Part shown: piece after piece, positions 37,298 to 46,756 of the stretch
Layout: each line of letters begins with the position of its first letter
Numbering within the stretch: position 1 is the stretch's first letter
Assembly: GCA_009773205.1 (NCBI GenBank)
Contig: WPAE01000007.1
Coordinates: 147,463-211,462 of the forward strand
From: Ignavibacteria bacterium
Lineage (GTDB): Bacteria > Bacteroidota > Ignavibacteria > Ignavibacteriales > Melioribacteraceae
Reading direction: 5' to 3'
DNA: 64,000 nucleotides
Made by a program: the position numbers and the translations under genes
The notes under the pieces: model-generated
Told to the model about the DNA's origin: nothing
The model's input: the letters and a program-made list of their open reading frames with translations, nothing else
Database searches by the model: none

Positions 37298-38749
37298 TTA
37301 TTTAGTCCATATTCTTTTAAAGATATTTTTTACTTCGCTGAATAGAAACTTCCTTTCATATTCGGTTAAATATACGTAAACCGAAATCCCGAAGAATATT
37401 GCAATAATTATCAACCCAGCAATTTTCATAGATATAGCAGCAAAAATCAGTAATGGAATCTCGACCAATACAACTAATAATAAAAATAGACTCTGTTTAT
37501 TAGCGAACCACGCTTTTAAGATATCTATATTGAACGCAACAAAAACTACTCCTACGAATAAATTAGTAATTAGAGAAACTATCGCTGCGCCTTCAGCGCC
37601 TAACTTTGGTATAAGAATAATATTCAGAATTAAATTAATTAGTGTTGCTATAACTACGGTAAATAGACGAACATATTGTCTACCGGATGTAGTTAGCATT
37701 AAAGCAAAAGGTTCCAAAAGAAAGCGCACTAGAATAATCAGCGAAAATATTTTTAAAACAGGCGCTGCGGAGACATACTTGATTCCGTAAACAAGAACAA
37801 TTATATCATCAGCATAAGAAAAAAGTAATAATGATACAGGCAGAACAATTAGCAGCAATGACTTGCTTAGAAGACTGCTAATACGCTTCCACTCTTCTTT
37901 GTTTTCTCCAAAGAGTCTAGTTAAGACCGGAAGTAATACATTCATAACAATTTCGGGTATTGCTAATGGCAGCATAATAAATTTAAATACAGCTTGATAT
38001 ATGCCTGTGTCGTATTCTCCTTTAAGTAACATTAATAGAATTGTATCTAACTGAAAAAAAACGAAGCTGAAAACAAAATGAAACCCGAAGACAAACATTT
38101 TATTTCTTAGTTGCCCAAAACCTTGAAACATTGCTCCAAAGTTTAAGCCGCCTACAAGTAGAGAAGAATAATTGACAGCAAGGCAAAGTCCCAAAATTCT
38201 TGCGGCGATAAAAACGATTGCGACTAAAATAATGTGAGCTTTGAAGACTAACAGAATTGGTAGAATAACTACAAGTGTTCCATTCATTATAAAAGAAACT
38301 TTCATTTCATAGCCGAGATTTTCAACTCCTCTAAAAAGTGCAAAGATAAAATTTGTTAAAGTAGTTGATGCTAAGAAGAAAGTAAAAAGAAATACAAGTA
38401 TTCTAACATCATCGCTCGAGTGCATTATAACAGCAAAAAAAAGCATTCCCACCATAGTGAAAAACGTAAATAATATTTTATAGGAAAGCAGGTTTGAAAA
38501 CACACCGCCAATGTTTTCTCTCTTGGATGAGATTTCTGTTGTCAAGAACACATCAAAACCAAAATCTGCAATTACAATTAAGGTTGTAGCTAAAGAGTGT
38601 GCAAAAGTAAACTGCCCAAAAATGTGCGGATCATAAACTCTAGCAAGAAGCCAAAACACAAATACATTTGCAATTAACCTGAACGAAACTGCAAGTATTG
38701 AGAAAAATAAATTCTTCTTGGTAGAAACTTTTAAGTTATTATCATGCAT
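37298..38749 (-). CDS. Wzx-like oligosaccharide flippase
   Basis: 483 residues with about 12-14 membrane segments, beginning with the typical polysaccharide flippase N-terminus (S-F-R-L-I-A-N-V-F-V-F-W-L-L-A-R). F-G-Q-F-T-F-A-H-S-L-A follows. It should translocate the lipid-linked repeat unit to the periplasm. It overlaps the upstream GT4 gene by 8 bases (38742-38749) and ends 1 base before the Wzy-like gene, a very tight arrangement. It is a separate protein from the flippase at 15900-17387. Confidence 0.87.
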   Translation of the reverse strand: MHDNNLKVSTKKNLFFSILAVSFRLIANVFVFWLLARVYDPHIFGQFTFAHSLATTLIVIADFGFDVFLTTEISSKRENIGGVFSNLLSYKILFTFFTMVGMLFFAVIMHSSDDVRILVFLFTFFLASTTLTNFIFALFRGVENLGYEMKVSFIMNGTLVVILPILLVFKAHIILVAIVFIAARILGLCLAVNYSSLLVGGLNFGAMFQGFGQLRNKMFVFGFHFVFSFVFFQLDTILLMLLKGEYDTGIYQAVFKFIMLPLAIPEIVMNVLLPVLTRLFGENKEEWKRISSLLSKSLLLIVLPVSLLLFSYADDIIVLVYGIKYVSAAPVLKIFSLIILVRFLLEPFALMLTTSGRQYVRLFTVVIATLINLILNIILIPKLGAEGAAIVSLITNLFVGVVFVAFNIDILKAWFANKQSLFLLLVVLVEIPLLIFAAISMKIAGLIIIAIFFGISVYVYLTEYERKFLFSEVKNIFKRIWTK

Positions 38750-39935
38750 TCTTGCTGTTACTCTTATGTAGTATTTCTTTATAGAGAGAAATCAATTTTT
38801 CAGAATATGTAAAGCTGTCTTTTTTCTTCGCAGTAGTAAATGAGTTTTCGCACATAGAGAAATACTGTTCATCATCCATTTTTAAGCAGCTGGTTATTAT
38901 GCTTTTTAATTGCTCTACAGATTTTGCATCAAAATAAAATCCATTGCTCCCACTTTCTATTAGTTCTGTGATACCGCCTAATTTGGAACCAATAACAGGT
39001 TTTGAATGGCTGAATGATTCAAGCGCAGACATTGGTAAATTTTCGTAGCACTCAGAAGGTATTATAGTAAAGAAAGCATTCTTAAACTGTTCTATTAATT
39101 TGCTGCCGTTTAAATAACCTAACAGCTTAACATTAGCAGCAGCAATTTCTTTACATTCGTCCATAAGTGGACCATCGCCTACAATGTGCAATTCAGCTTC
39201 AGGAATTCCTGCAAAAGTCTTTAGCAAAGTAATCACTCCTTTCTCTTTTGCAAGTCTTCCTACATAGAGAAAATAGCTGCCGCGTTTCATTTTAGCTTGT
39301 TCTACAAAAACAGGATTGTGAATTACAGAAGTCTCAATGTTACAATTACCAAAGTGTTCTAAAAATTTATTCTTAGTAAAATTGCTAACAAAAACTAAAT
39401 GGTTGCAATAATTATTTAACGGAATCATCTTGTTCCTAATAAAAGTCTCTACAGAAATTCCCACGCTGCTTGTAATGCCATTCCTCGAACAATTATTTGA
39501 AATACAGTGTAGGTAATTGCCATTTCCGCATTTTTCACAAATTTCATTTTTTCGATTTAAGAAAAGTCCGGCTGGGCACAAAATTCTGAAATCATGAATT
39601 GTCATAACAGCTGGTATTCCGGCTTTTTTAAGCGAAGACAATACAGAAAATGTAATTCCCCCAACCGTATTATGAAGATGAGCTACATAAGGTTTTTCAA
39701 TCTCAATAATTTTTTCAATTTGCTTTTTTGCTTCAGAGGAATAAATTCTATCAAGAAATGATCTTGAATACTCAATAAAATATTCTTTAGCGCCGGTGTT
39801 AATTGTGTTTTCATTTTTTCTGCTAAGTGTAACTACTTCAACACCACTTTCTAAAAGCAATTCAATTGTATTGAAATATACAGTTTCTGCGCCGCCTACT
39901 TTACTATGATGATTATTGACTAATAGTATTTTCAT
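38742..39935 (-). CDS. glycosyltransferase family 4 with a cysteine-rich loop
   Basis: 397 residues. The N-terminus has V-N-N-H-H-S-K-V-G-G-A-E-T-V. The C-terminal donor site includes V-G-R-L-A-K-E-K-G-V, V-G-D-G-P-L and P-S-E-C-Y-E-N-L-P-M-S-A-L-E-S. Around residues 125-155 a cysteine cluster (C-E-K-C, then H-C and N-C) may bind metal, as is seen in some GT4 subfamilies. It overlaps wzx by 8 bases and lies 24 bases downstream of the Wzz-like gene. Confidence 0.87.
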   Translation of the reverse strand: MKILLVNNHHSKVGGAETVYFNTIELLLESGVEVVTLSRKNENTINTGAKEYFIEYSRSFLDRIYSSEAKKQIEKIIEIEKPYVAHLHNTVGGITFSVLSSLKKAGIPAVMTIHDFRILCPAGLFLNRKNEICEKCGNGNYLHCISNNCSRNGITSSVGISVETFIRNKMIPLNNYCNHLVFVSNFTKNKFLEHFGNCNIETSVIHNPVFVEQAKMKRGSYFLYVGRLAKEKGVITLLKTFAGIPEAELHIVGDGPLMDECKEIAAANVKLLGYLNGSKLIEQFKNAFFTIIPSECYENLPMSALESFSHSKPVIGSKLGGITELIESGSNGFYFDAKSVEQLKSIITSCLKMDDEQYFSMCENSFTTAKKKDSFTYSEKLISLYKEILHKSNSKNA

Positions 39936-39959
39936 CTTTTATAAGCATAAAGATCATAT

Positions 39960-41177
39960 CTAATTTTTACCGCGAGAAAGCCATCCAAAAATTGCTTTGT
40001 ACTGTTCTGGGTTATTTAATTTGATCTTTCGGAACAGTTCTATTGTAAACACAGTAAGTAAACCAATTATAACCGAAATAACGAAACCCAATGAAGCGAA
40101 AATAGTTCCTTTAGGTTTGGCTTTTCTGTCTGCGGGCCCGGCTTTATCTAAAACAATAACGGAAGGCGTATTTCTAGCTTCTTCCACTCTCGCTTGTTCA
40201 TACAAAGGTTGCACAAACTCTAAAATTTTGTATTGGATTTCCAGGTTACGATAAATCTTCAAATACTCGCTGCCTAATTCTGGAGCTTGTTTAAAAGGAA
40301 TAAGTAGTTTCACATCTTTTTGAGAAGAATCTGTACCGGCGTTTAATTGATCTATTTTTTTCTGTATTTCGTTTAATTCTACCTCAGTTGTAGATATAAG
40401 CGGGTGATCGGAGCCGTATGTTTGTTTTAAAACATTTAGCTCAATCTCTTTCCTATATAAATCGGCATAAATAGATGACATTGATTTTACAGTAGCTTCA
40501 AGTTGTTCCGGCACGGCAATAAGACCATACTTTTTTTGAAACTCTTTCATACCATCTTCAAGATTGTTAATATCTTCGATGTTTTGAAAATATCTTTTTT
40601 CAACAAACTCTCTGTTAGCTTTAGCATTTGTTACGCTTAATTGAGTGTTAATTGTGTTGAGTTTTTCAACTAAATAGTTAGCAATATCTGCAGCCTTCTG
40701 CGGGTTTTTATCTAAAACGCTTATAGTAAGGTTTCCTTCATCTTGAATTTCTAACTCAAAATTTTCTTCCCAATCCTTTACAACTTTTTCAAAATAATCT
40801 CCTTCTCTATCATATTCTTTTCTTAGCTCGAAGCGGTTAATTATATCGCTTGTAACAGTAGCGCTTTTTAGAATTGCAACATAACGGTCGGCTTCAGAGC
40901 TGCTTCCCGTTAAGGCGGCTAATCCTTTGCTGGCATTAAAGCCTTTGGCAAGTCCGCCTAAGCCAGTTAGCATAGATAATGGATCATTTTTCTCGGCTGG
41001 AAAAACAGACGCTGTTGATTTATACCACTTTGGCGCTAAAAGTGCATACGCAGTTGCGCTAATAGTTGATATTGATATAAGCATAATTAAGAACCATCTG
41101 TATTTTACAACAACAACTAAAAATTCTACAAATGTACTTCCCACAAATGCTTTGCTATTTTCTTGTGCGTTATTCAT
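39960..41177 (-). CDS. Wzz-like chain-length determinant / polysaccharide co-polymerase
   Basis: 405 residues with a membrane helix at about 27-48, a periplasmic coiled-coil region (about 190-300, with the GNVR-type segment near Y-G-S-D-H-P) and a second helix at about 360-380. There is no C-terminal kinase domain. The Pro-rich element before the second helix (A-G-P-A-D-R-K-A-K-P-K-G) is typical of the family. It controls chain length together with Wzy and couples to the outer-membrane exporter encoded 13 bases upstream. Confidence 0.9.
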   Translation of the reverse strand: MNNAQENSKAFVGSTFVEFLVVVVKYRWFLIMLISISTISATAYALLAPKWYKSTASVFPAEKNDPLSMLTGLGGLAKGFNASKGLAALTGSSSEADRYVAILKSATVTSDIINRFELRKEYDREGDYFEKVVKDWEENFELEIQDEGNLTISVLDKNPQKAADIANYLVEKLNTINTQLSVTNAKANREFVEKRYFQNIEDINNLEDGMKEFQKKYGLIAVPEQLEATVKSMSSIYADLYRKEIELNVLKQTYGSDHPLISTTEVELNEIQKKIDQLNAGTDSSQKDVKLLIPFKQAPELGSEYLKIYRNLEIQYKILEFVQPLYEQARVEEARNTPSVIVLDKAGPADRKAKPKGTIFASLGFVISVIIGLLTVFTIELFRKIKLNNPEQYKAIFGWLSRGKN

Positions 41178-41190
41178 ATCTAATGCTTCG

Positions 41191-42645
41191 TTATTTTGTT
41201 GATTGAATAATAATAAATGTTAAAGTTACAATAGTAGAAACAATACTCGAAATAGAACCTATCTGCTGTATATAATATGCAAAATCTCTAGGCAAAGTTT
41301 TAGGCACATATATCATATCGCCAGATTCAAGTAAATACTTATCTTCAACTTCGAGCCAAGTTTTGGAATCGCCTTTAATTACTCGAACCTCACTTTCATC
41401 TTTTGCTCTTTCTGTGTAACCGCCAGCTTTTTCAAGATAATACTTCCAATCTTTGCCGGATTCGTATTTTACATAGCCCGGGTTTTTCACCTGTCCAAAC
41501 ACATAAATTGAATTCATGTAAGTAGGAACAACAATAATATCACCTTCATAAACAATGGTATTGCCGGCATAAGAAGAATCTGAAAATATTTCACTAAAAT
41601 CTATTAAGTCTTTGGGATCATTCATTTTCAAATATAAATCTGGAGCTAACGAAGTTTGAAATTCTTCTGCAGTCAAATTACTTGTGCGGGAAAGCCTATT
41701 CTCTTCTGTGAGTAATTCTTCTATGCGAACTTGAAGCACCGGCAAAGTAGTTCCCGTTGAATCTTTTTCGTAATGGTTTCTTATCGCCTTTAATTTTAGT
41801 GTCTGGGTGTTGTCGGTTCCGCGTACGAGTTCTGTTCTCTTTAAATCAGCTTGTTTCGTAAAACCGCCGGCTTTTATTATTACCTGGCGTAAAGTTGTGC
41901 TTCCTTTTGTGATGTAAACATAACCCGGTCTTCCAACTTCTCCCAGCACTAAAACTTTGTATGGTTTTTTGAAATTATCATTATAAAGAACAGTAACTCT
42001 ATCTCCTCGTATAAGCAACGGGTTTTTGCTGATAGAGGTTTTAACAATTTCTTCATTATTTCCATTCTCTGTTATTCTAGAGATTTCAACCTCTGTTACA
42101 TTTTCAAAAGCGGGATTAATACCACCTGCAAACGTAATTGCATCCGAGAGTTTATCACCTTCTACAAACTGAAATTTTATGGGCTTATTAACAGCGCCGC
42201 TTATATCAACAAAATTTCTTTCATAATCGCTTGCCGGAAAAATGATTACATCATCTTGCATTAAATATGGATTGTTGGAAAAATCTCCATTCAATCTAAA
42301 TTTCAGCAAATCAATTTTTAAAATATCGCCGTTTACTCTTTTCATGGTAATATCACGCAAAGCATATCTATCAAATTCTTTCATCACCAATTTAATTGTT
42401 TCGGGTTTGTTAAGACCACGCATAACATTTTCTTGAGCTTTTGCAAAAACTGAGGTAACGAAATGATCTAACCTTTGATTTCTTGATGATGTGAAAGATC
42501 CTGTTAAAATAAAATCTCCGCCAATTGTAACAGTAATTGGCTGCAAGAGAGCAAAAGAAGATTGCTTGCTGCTGCTTTGTTCCAAATCCTGCGCAAAATA
42601 GCTTTGGAAAAAAACCAGCATAATAAAAACAAATAGTTTTTTCAT
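41191..42645 (-). CDS. SLBB-domain polysaccharide export protein (Wza-like)
   Basis: About 484 residues. A signal peptide (MKKLFVFIMLVFFQSYFAQ) is followed by the export-protein domain (P-I-T-V-T-I-G-G-D) and several SLBB repeats, for example V-L-G-E-V-G-R-P-G-Y-V-Y-I and V-F-G-Q-V-K-N-P-G-Y-V-K-Y. A hydrophobic C-terminal helix (S-I-V-S-T-I-V-T-L-T-F-I-I-I) lies in the position of Wza's outer-membrane helix. No lipobox cysteine is visible. I chose the ATG at 42643-42645; an in-frame TTG seven codons upstream is less likely. It forms the outer-membrane channel for the polysaccharide. Confidence 0.9.
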   Translation of the reverse strand: MKKLFVFIMLVFFQSYFAQDLEQSSSKQSSFALLQPITVTIGGDFILTGSFTSSRNQRLDHFVTSVFAKAQENVMRGLNKPETIKLVMKEFDRYALRDITMKRVNGDILKIDLLKFRLNGDFSNNPYLMQDDVIIFPASDYERNFVDISGAVNKPIKFQFVEGDKLSDAITFAGGINPAFENVTEVEISRITENGNNEEIVKTSISKNPLLIRGDRVTVLYNDNFKKPYKVLVLGEVGRPGYVYITKGSTTLRQVIIKAGGFTKQADLKRTELVRGTDNTQTLKLKAIRNHYEKDSTGTTLPVLQVRIEELLTEENRLSRTSNLTAEEFQTSLAPDLYLKMNDPKDLIDFSEIFSDSSYAGNTIVYEGDIIVVPTYMNSIYVFGQVKNPGYVKYESGKDWKYYLEKAGGYTERAKDESEVRVIKGDSKTWLEVEDKYLLESGDMIYVPKTLPRDFAYYIQQIGSISSIVSTIVTLTFIIIQSTK

Positions 42646-42737
42646 AGATATTCTATTATTGTTCAAAAATAAAAGTGTGTAGAACGAATGGTAAAAATGA
42701 GGCAGAGATATACTCCTATTTCATTAACAAAACTAAA

Positions 42738-43748
42738 TTAACGATTTCCATATTGAACTTCATAATAATTTTGGTACTCGCCGGAAATTATCCTTTGCCA
42801 CCAATCTTTATTAGCTAAATACCACTCAATAGTGTTATCCATTGCTTGCTCAAATTCAAATGTTGGTTTCCAGCCAAGCTCTGTTTGGATTTTTGTCGAA
42901 TCAATTGCGTAACGTCTATCGTGGCCTGGGCGGTCTTTTACATATTCAATCATATCTTCCGTTTTGCCGAGTTTGTTCAGTATCAGTTTAACAATTTCTA
43001 TATTTTTCATCTCACGCGATGCACCGATATTGTAAACTTCGCCGGCTCTTCCCTTTTCAAAAACTAATTCAACAGCTTTGTTATGATCAATTACATAAAT
43101 CCAATCGCGTACGTTTAAACCATCTCCATAAATCGGAAGTCTTTTACCGTTGAGTGTGTTAATTATCATCAGTGGTATTAACTTTTCCGGAAACTGCAAA
43201 GGTCCATAATTATTTGAGCAGCGAGTTATTACTGTTGGCAATCCATAAGTATGATGAAAAGCCTGAACCATTAAATCTGCTGCTGCTTTACTTGATGAAT
43301 ATGGACTGTTTGTTGTAATTGGAGTTGTTTCGGTGAACAATCCAGTTGAGCCAAGCGAACCGTAAACCTCATCTGTAGAAACTTGTAAAAATTTTTCAAT
43401 GTTGTAACGGCGTGAGGCTTCCAAAAGAACATTTGTACCAATTACGTTTGTGCGGTAAAATATTTCAGAGCCGAGAATGCTTCTATCTACGTGAGATTCC
43501 GCTGCAAAATTTATTACATACTTTATAGAATATTTTTTGAAGATGTAATCAACAAGTTCGTTGTTTGTAATATCGCCGCGTATAAACTGATAATTCTTCT
43601 TTCCTTCTACTGGTTTTAAGTTTTCAAGATTTCCGGCGTAAGTAAGTTTATCTAAATTAAAGATAAATACATCATCTCTTTCGGAAAGAATGTGGTTGAT
43701 AAAGTTACTACCGATAAATCCGGCGCCGCCGGTAACAAGTATGTTCAT
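42738..43748 (-). CDS. rfbB: dTDP-glucose 4,6-dehydratase
   Basis: 336 residues, the usual RmlB length. It has the N-terminal NAD motif G-G-A-G-F-I-G-S-N-F, S-T-D-E-V-Y-G-S-L with the catalytic Asp-Glu pair, and Y-S-S-S-K-A-A-A-D (Y-x3-K). It converts dTDP-glucose to dTDP-4-keto-6-deoxyglucose, a precursor of rhamnose and other deoxysugars. rfbA, rfbC and rfbD are not in the window. It is the first gene of the minus-strand polysaccharide run. Confidence 0.95.
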   Translation of the reverse strand: MNILVTGGAGFIGSNFINHILSERDDVFIFNLDKLTYAGNLENLKPVEGKKNYQFIRGDITNNELVDYIFKKYSIKYVINFAAESHVDRSILGSEIFYRTNVIGTNVLLEASRRYNIEKFLQVSTDEVYGSLGSTGLFTETTPITTNSPYSSSKAAADLMVQAFHHTYGLPTVITRCSNNYGPLQFPEKLIPLMIINTLNGKRLPIYGDGLNVRDWIYVIDHNKAVELVFEKGRAGEVYNIGASREMKNIEIVKLILNKLGKTEDMIEYVKDRPGHDRRYAIDSTKIQTELGWKPTFEFEQAMDNTIEWYLANKDWWQRIISGEYQNYYEVQYGNR

Positions 43749-43910
43749 AACTATTAAATTAGAAGTTAGAAATGATAAATGAGCCTACTCTAAAAAGCCT
43801 CAAATTGAGTTTTTGCACTTTGAATTTGAGCAATAATCAAAGCATTTTTTCATCCGAAATACCTTTTTATAGTTATTATTGATTAGTGAAACTTGTTTAA
43901 CAAATTGAAA

Positions 43911-44297
43911 CTAATTATTACGCTTTGAAGATTTTGAACTTATTGATCCTAAAATTTTCATAAGCTCTAAAGATTCATTTAATAAACCTACTATTTCATC
44001 ATCTTCGGTTGTTATTTCTTTAATTACTCGTAACCAGTAATTGTAAAATGACCTTTCCTGCCCGCCATGTTTGGTCTAAAGAGGCAGGCGGGTTAGATCC
44101 GGCTCATTTATTTTGTTGAAAAAATCCGGCTTTGAAATTGCACCTTGCGCTTCTTCATAATTTGCACCGCTTGATGTAGTTGATTTTATAAGTTGATTCG
44201 AAATTATTTGATACTCTTTACCACTTGGTAATTTTCTACAAAACTTGATAATATTAACTGCAAAATCAAATAATCTTTTTCCTAAACCAGTATCCAT
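43911..44297 (-). pseudogene. four-helix bundle protein (23S rRNA IVP family), interrupted by a GC-rich repeat
   Basis: The frame starts at ATG 44295-44297 and reads like the family (R-L-F-D-F-A-V-N-I-I-K-F, then Q-L-I-K-S-T-T-S-S-G-A-N-Y-E-E-A-Q). It ends at a TAG (44076-44078) inside a GC-rich element. Beyond the element the same frame continues with Y-N-Y-W-L-R-V-I-K-E-I and L-L-N-E-S-L-E-L-M-K-I-L-G-S-I to a stop at 43911-43913, which is the normal C-terminus of this family. Total length (128 codons) is close to the family norm. The insertion thus kept the frame but brought in a stop and replaced a few helix residues. Function of intact members is unknown. Confidence 0.8.
44056..44095. 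repeat. GC-rich palindromic element inside the four-helix bundle gene
   Basis: Arms cctgcccgcc (44057-44066) and ggcaggcggg (44083-44092) can pair in two overlapping registers around a 16-base AT-rich centre. The core cccgcctg is shared with elements at 24213-24324 and 61824-61873. The surrounding gene is AT-rich. The element supplies the in-frame TAG that interrupts the gene. Confidence 0.75.
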
Positions 44298-44349
44298 ATG
44301 CAACAACCACGTTTATAATTTAGCATTTACAATTTATCTTTTATCATTC

Positions 44350-45114
44350 TTAGAAAGCAAAGAACCCAAAATAGATTCCCGTTTGAATAAAGAAATTATT
44401 TGAAGACAAATCTTTTGGTACGCCAACAATGTTTTTATCGTTGTTTATTTTCCAATTATCGGAATAATTCATTACGTAACCGGTTCCAAATCTTAGAGCA
44501 ATAAAACGGTTAATTGGAACATCAAGATTTAGTGTTGGGGTGAATGTAAAGAAACTGTTTTTAATTTCGGTGTAAACGCCAGGGTTATAGTCAGGACCTA
44601 AACTTGAAGCAGGGTCAACAGGTTTGGGCCATGATTTTTCCCAAGAATAACTACCGCTATTAAAAAATATTTCAACACTTTGAGAGCCGCCACCAATAAT
44701 TCCACCAATAGATAACGCAACATTCTTTACGAAAGGAAGGGTATATTCAACAGTCAGTCCTCCAAATCCATAATTATATTTTACTTCACGATCAGCCGAA
44801 AAAAATCCGGGATAACTTACACGTCCACTTGTACTTTGCGTTCCGCTTAAACCTATTCCGCCAATTCTAACATTATCAATAATCATTAAGTAGGCGTAAC
44901 CGCCGCCGCCAAAAAGAAACATTCCGTTGGATAGTTCAGGTAGTCCAATACTTTTTATTTTGAGATTAAGAGCATCAAGGTTTGGAAATACATACGAAGG
45001 TGAAACTCCGCCAGCGGCACCAAAGCGAGCAACCCAGCCAACATCTTCTCCTTCCTGCGCAAAAGATTTTGTTCCTAGCAATAAGACAATTAACAGCAGT
45101 GCAATCTTTTTCAT
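44350..45114 (-). CDS. predicted outer-membrane beta-barrel protein, unknown function
   Basis: About 254 residues from the ATG at 45112-45114. The signal peptide is M-K-K-I-A-L-L-L-I-V-L-L-L-G-T-K-S-F-A-Q. The frame is open 36 codons further up, but that part overlaps a terminator-like hairpin and precedes the signal peptide, so it was excluded. The mature part is rich in Gly and aromatic residues in alternating strands (V-A-L-S-I-G-G-I-I-G-G-G, R-F-G-T-G-Y-V-M) and ends in Phe-Phe-Ala-Phe, fitting an outer-membrane barrel. I do not recognise the family. It follows ftsZ at a distance and has its own upstream region. Confidence 0.7.
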   Translation of the reverse strand: MKKIALLLIVLLLGTKSFAQEGEDVGWVARFGAAGGVSPSYVFPNLDALNLKIKSIGLPELSNGMFLFGGGGYAYLMIIDNVRIGGIGLSGTQSTSGRVSYPGFFSADREVKYNYGFGGLTVEYTLPFVKNVALSIGGIIGGGSQSVEIFFNSGSYSWEKSWPKPVDPASSLGPDYNPGVYTEIKNSFFTFTPTLNLDVPINRFIALRFGTGYVMNYSDNWKINNDKNIVGVPKDLSSNNFFIQTGIYFGFFAF

Positions 45115-45198
45115 AATTATTTGTTTCAATTTTTGTTGGGCAAAAAATAGTAAAACCGAAATAAATTCAAAAACTTGAGTTTGAACAAAATGGTGTAA

Positions 45199-45265
45199 TA
45201 AAAAGGCTGCATAGGTTTTCATTTACCATCATCACCACAACAAGGTGAAAACCGTGCAGCCTTTT
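45199..45265 (-). terminator. long hairpin with T-run after ftsZ (probable dcw terminator)
   Basis: Two arms pair over 15 positions with one small internal loop: aaaaggctgca plus gttttca at 45201-45221, and tgaaaac plus tgcagcctttt at 45246-45265. On the minus strand the stem is followed by five T. It lies 140 bases beyond the ftsZ stop. On the plus strand the loop contains four His codons in a row, reminiscent of a his leader, but no his gene follows. The rest of 45115-45405 holds a short aagagc/gctctt repeat (45265-45302) and nothing else recognisable. Confidence 0.65.
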
Positions 45266-45405
45266 AAGAGCAACTACATTGTGGGGAAACTTAATCGCTC
45301 TTAGTACTTTTTGTTAACAAAGAACATCAGAAAAAAATATTATTATTTCTCGCTAGCAGAGTCTGTACAAGCCGCTTGAAATGACAACATTCTTACCGTG
45401 CCTTC

Positions 45406-46704
45406 TTAATCCATAATTTTTCTTAGGAAAGAAGAACTATCTTCTTCGCCATCATTAAAGTAATCGTTTCTTTCCTGTCTCGGTTCTGTTGTTCTATAAC
45501 CGCTATCTAAATCAAAAAGATTGTTGTTGAACAAATCCGGACCTTTTTTCATTCTTTTGATTGTAGGTATGTCAAGATTTTCAGTGTCGTTAAGTTCAAA
45601 ACCTCTTTTAGGAGAGAACCCATAATTAACAGCCATTCTTTCTCTTTCTTTTGGCTTAGCTGCTTCTTGTTTTTCCTTTTTCAATTCGGTTATTGGTTTA
45701 CTTAAAGAGCGAGTATCAAATCCTGTAGCAATCACAGTGTAAGAAACATAATCTTGCATTTCCTCTTTAATTACAGCGCCAAAGATTACGTTTGCTTCTT
45801 CGCCTGCTGCTTCAAAGATTACATTATTGCCTTCTTCAATTTCTTGCATTGTTATAGAAGCGGGTGCGCTAACATTCAACAATATATTCTTTGCGCCTTT
45901 TATCGAAACACCTTCTAAGAGTGGAGAAGAAATAGCTTTTTGTGCTGCTTCAACTGCGCGGTTATCGCCGCTTGCAATTCCGCATCCCATTAAAGCTTGC
46001 CCACTTTCTTTCATTACTGTGCGAACGTCTGCAAAATCAACATTGATAACACCTTTAATAGTAATGATATCAGAAATTCCGCGTGTTGCTTCGTAAAGAA
46101 TTTCGTTTGGTTTATCGAATGCAGCTTTAGCAACTGTTGCAGCTTCAATAATAGCAAGAATTCTGCTGTTAGGAACAACTATTAAGCTATCAACATATTG
46201 TTTAAGTTCGTTGATGCCTTCTTCTGCATTTTTCATTCTAATTTTGCCTTCCCAAGAGAAAGGTTTAGTAGCAATACCAATTACCAAAGCCCCAATGCTT
46301 TTAGCAATTGATGCAACTATTGGCGCTGCACCCGTTCCCGTACCACCGCCCATGCCAGCAGTAACAAAAACCATATCAGCGCCATCGAGTGCGCGTGTAA
46401 TTTTATCGCGGTCTTCTTCTGCAGCTTTTCTTCCTACGTTAGGATCCGCTCCAGCGCCAAGCCCTCGTGTTACATTTGTGCCAATCTGAATTTTTAAAGA
46501 TGCGCCGCTGTCTTCCAGCACTTGTGCATCTGTATTAACTGCAATGAACTCAACGCCGCTTAATCCGCGGTTTATCATGCTGTCAATTGCATTGCATCCG
46601 CCGCCGCCAACGCCAACTACTTTAATCTGCGCCGAAAGTGGTTTAGCAGTTTCTAATTGAAAGAAACGAGGTCTTCTTTCCAGTTTTTCGTAAGTGTCGG
46701 ACAT
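45406..46704 (-). CDS. ftsZ: cell division protein FtsZ
   Basis: 432 residues. The tubulin-like GTPase domain has G-G-G-G-C-N-A-I-D near residue 34, the tubulin signature G-G-G-T-G-T-G-A-A-P and the T7-loop region N-V-D-F-A-D-V-R-T. A variable linker follows. The C-terminal peptide F-L-R-K-I-M-D is the likely FtsA/anchor binding site. The protein forms the Z ring. The ATG is preceded by a strong AAGGAGG site. It is the last gene of the dcw cluster, 52 bases after ftsA and ahead of a long hairpin. Confidence 0.97.
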   Translation of the reverse strand: MSDTYEKLERRPRFFQLETAKPLSAQIKVVGVGGGGCNAIDSMINRGLSGVEFIAVNTDAQVLEDSGASLKIQIGTNVTRGLGAGADPNVGRKAAEEDRDKITRALDGADMVFVTAGMGGGTGTGAAPIVASIAKSIGALVIGIATKPFSWEGKIRMKNAEEGINELKQYVDSLIVVPNSRILAIIEAATVAKAAFDKPNEILYEATRGISDIITIKGVINVDFADVRTVMKESGQALMGCGIASGDNRAVEAAQKAISSPLLEGVSIKGAKNILLNVSAPASITMQEIEEGNNVIFEAAGEEANVIFGAVIKEEMQDYVSYTVIATGFDTRSLSKPITELKKEKQEAAKPKERERMAVNYGFSPKRGFELNDTENLDIPTIKRMKKGPDLFNNNLFDLDSGYRTTEPRQERNDYFNDGEEDSSSFLRKIMD

Positions 46705-46756
46705 TACTCCTCCTTGTTGTGGTTTTTATAAATAATATTTTTTGTTAAATTTTTCA

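Noticed and set aside
45222..45245. A functional his-operon attenuator on the plus strand
   Set aside because: There is no ATG or GTG start ahead of the His codons and the sequence downstream is antisense to ftsZ. Kept only as an oddity.
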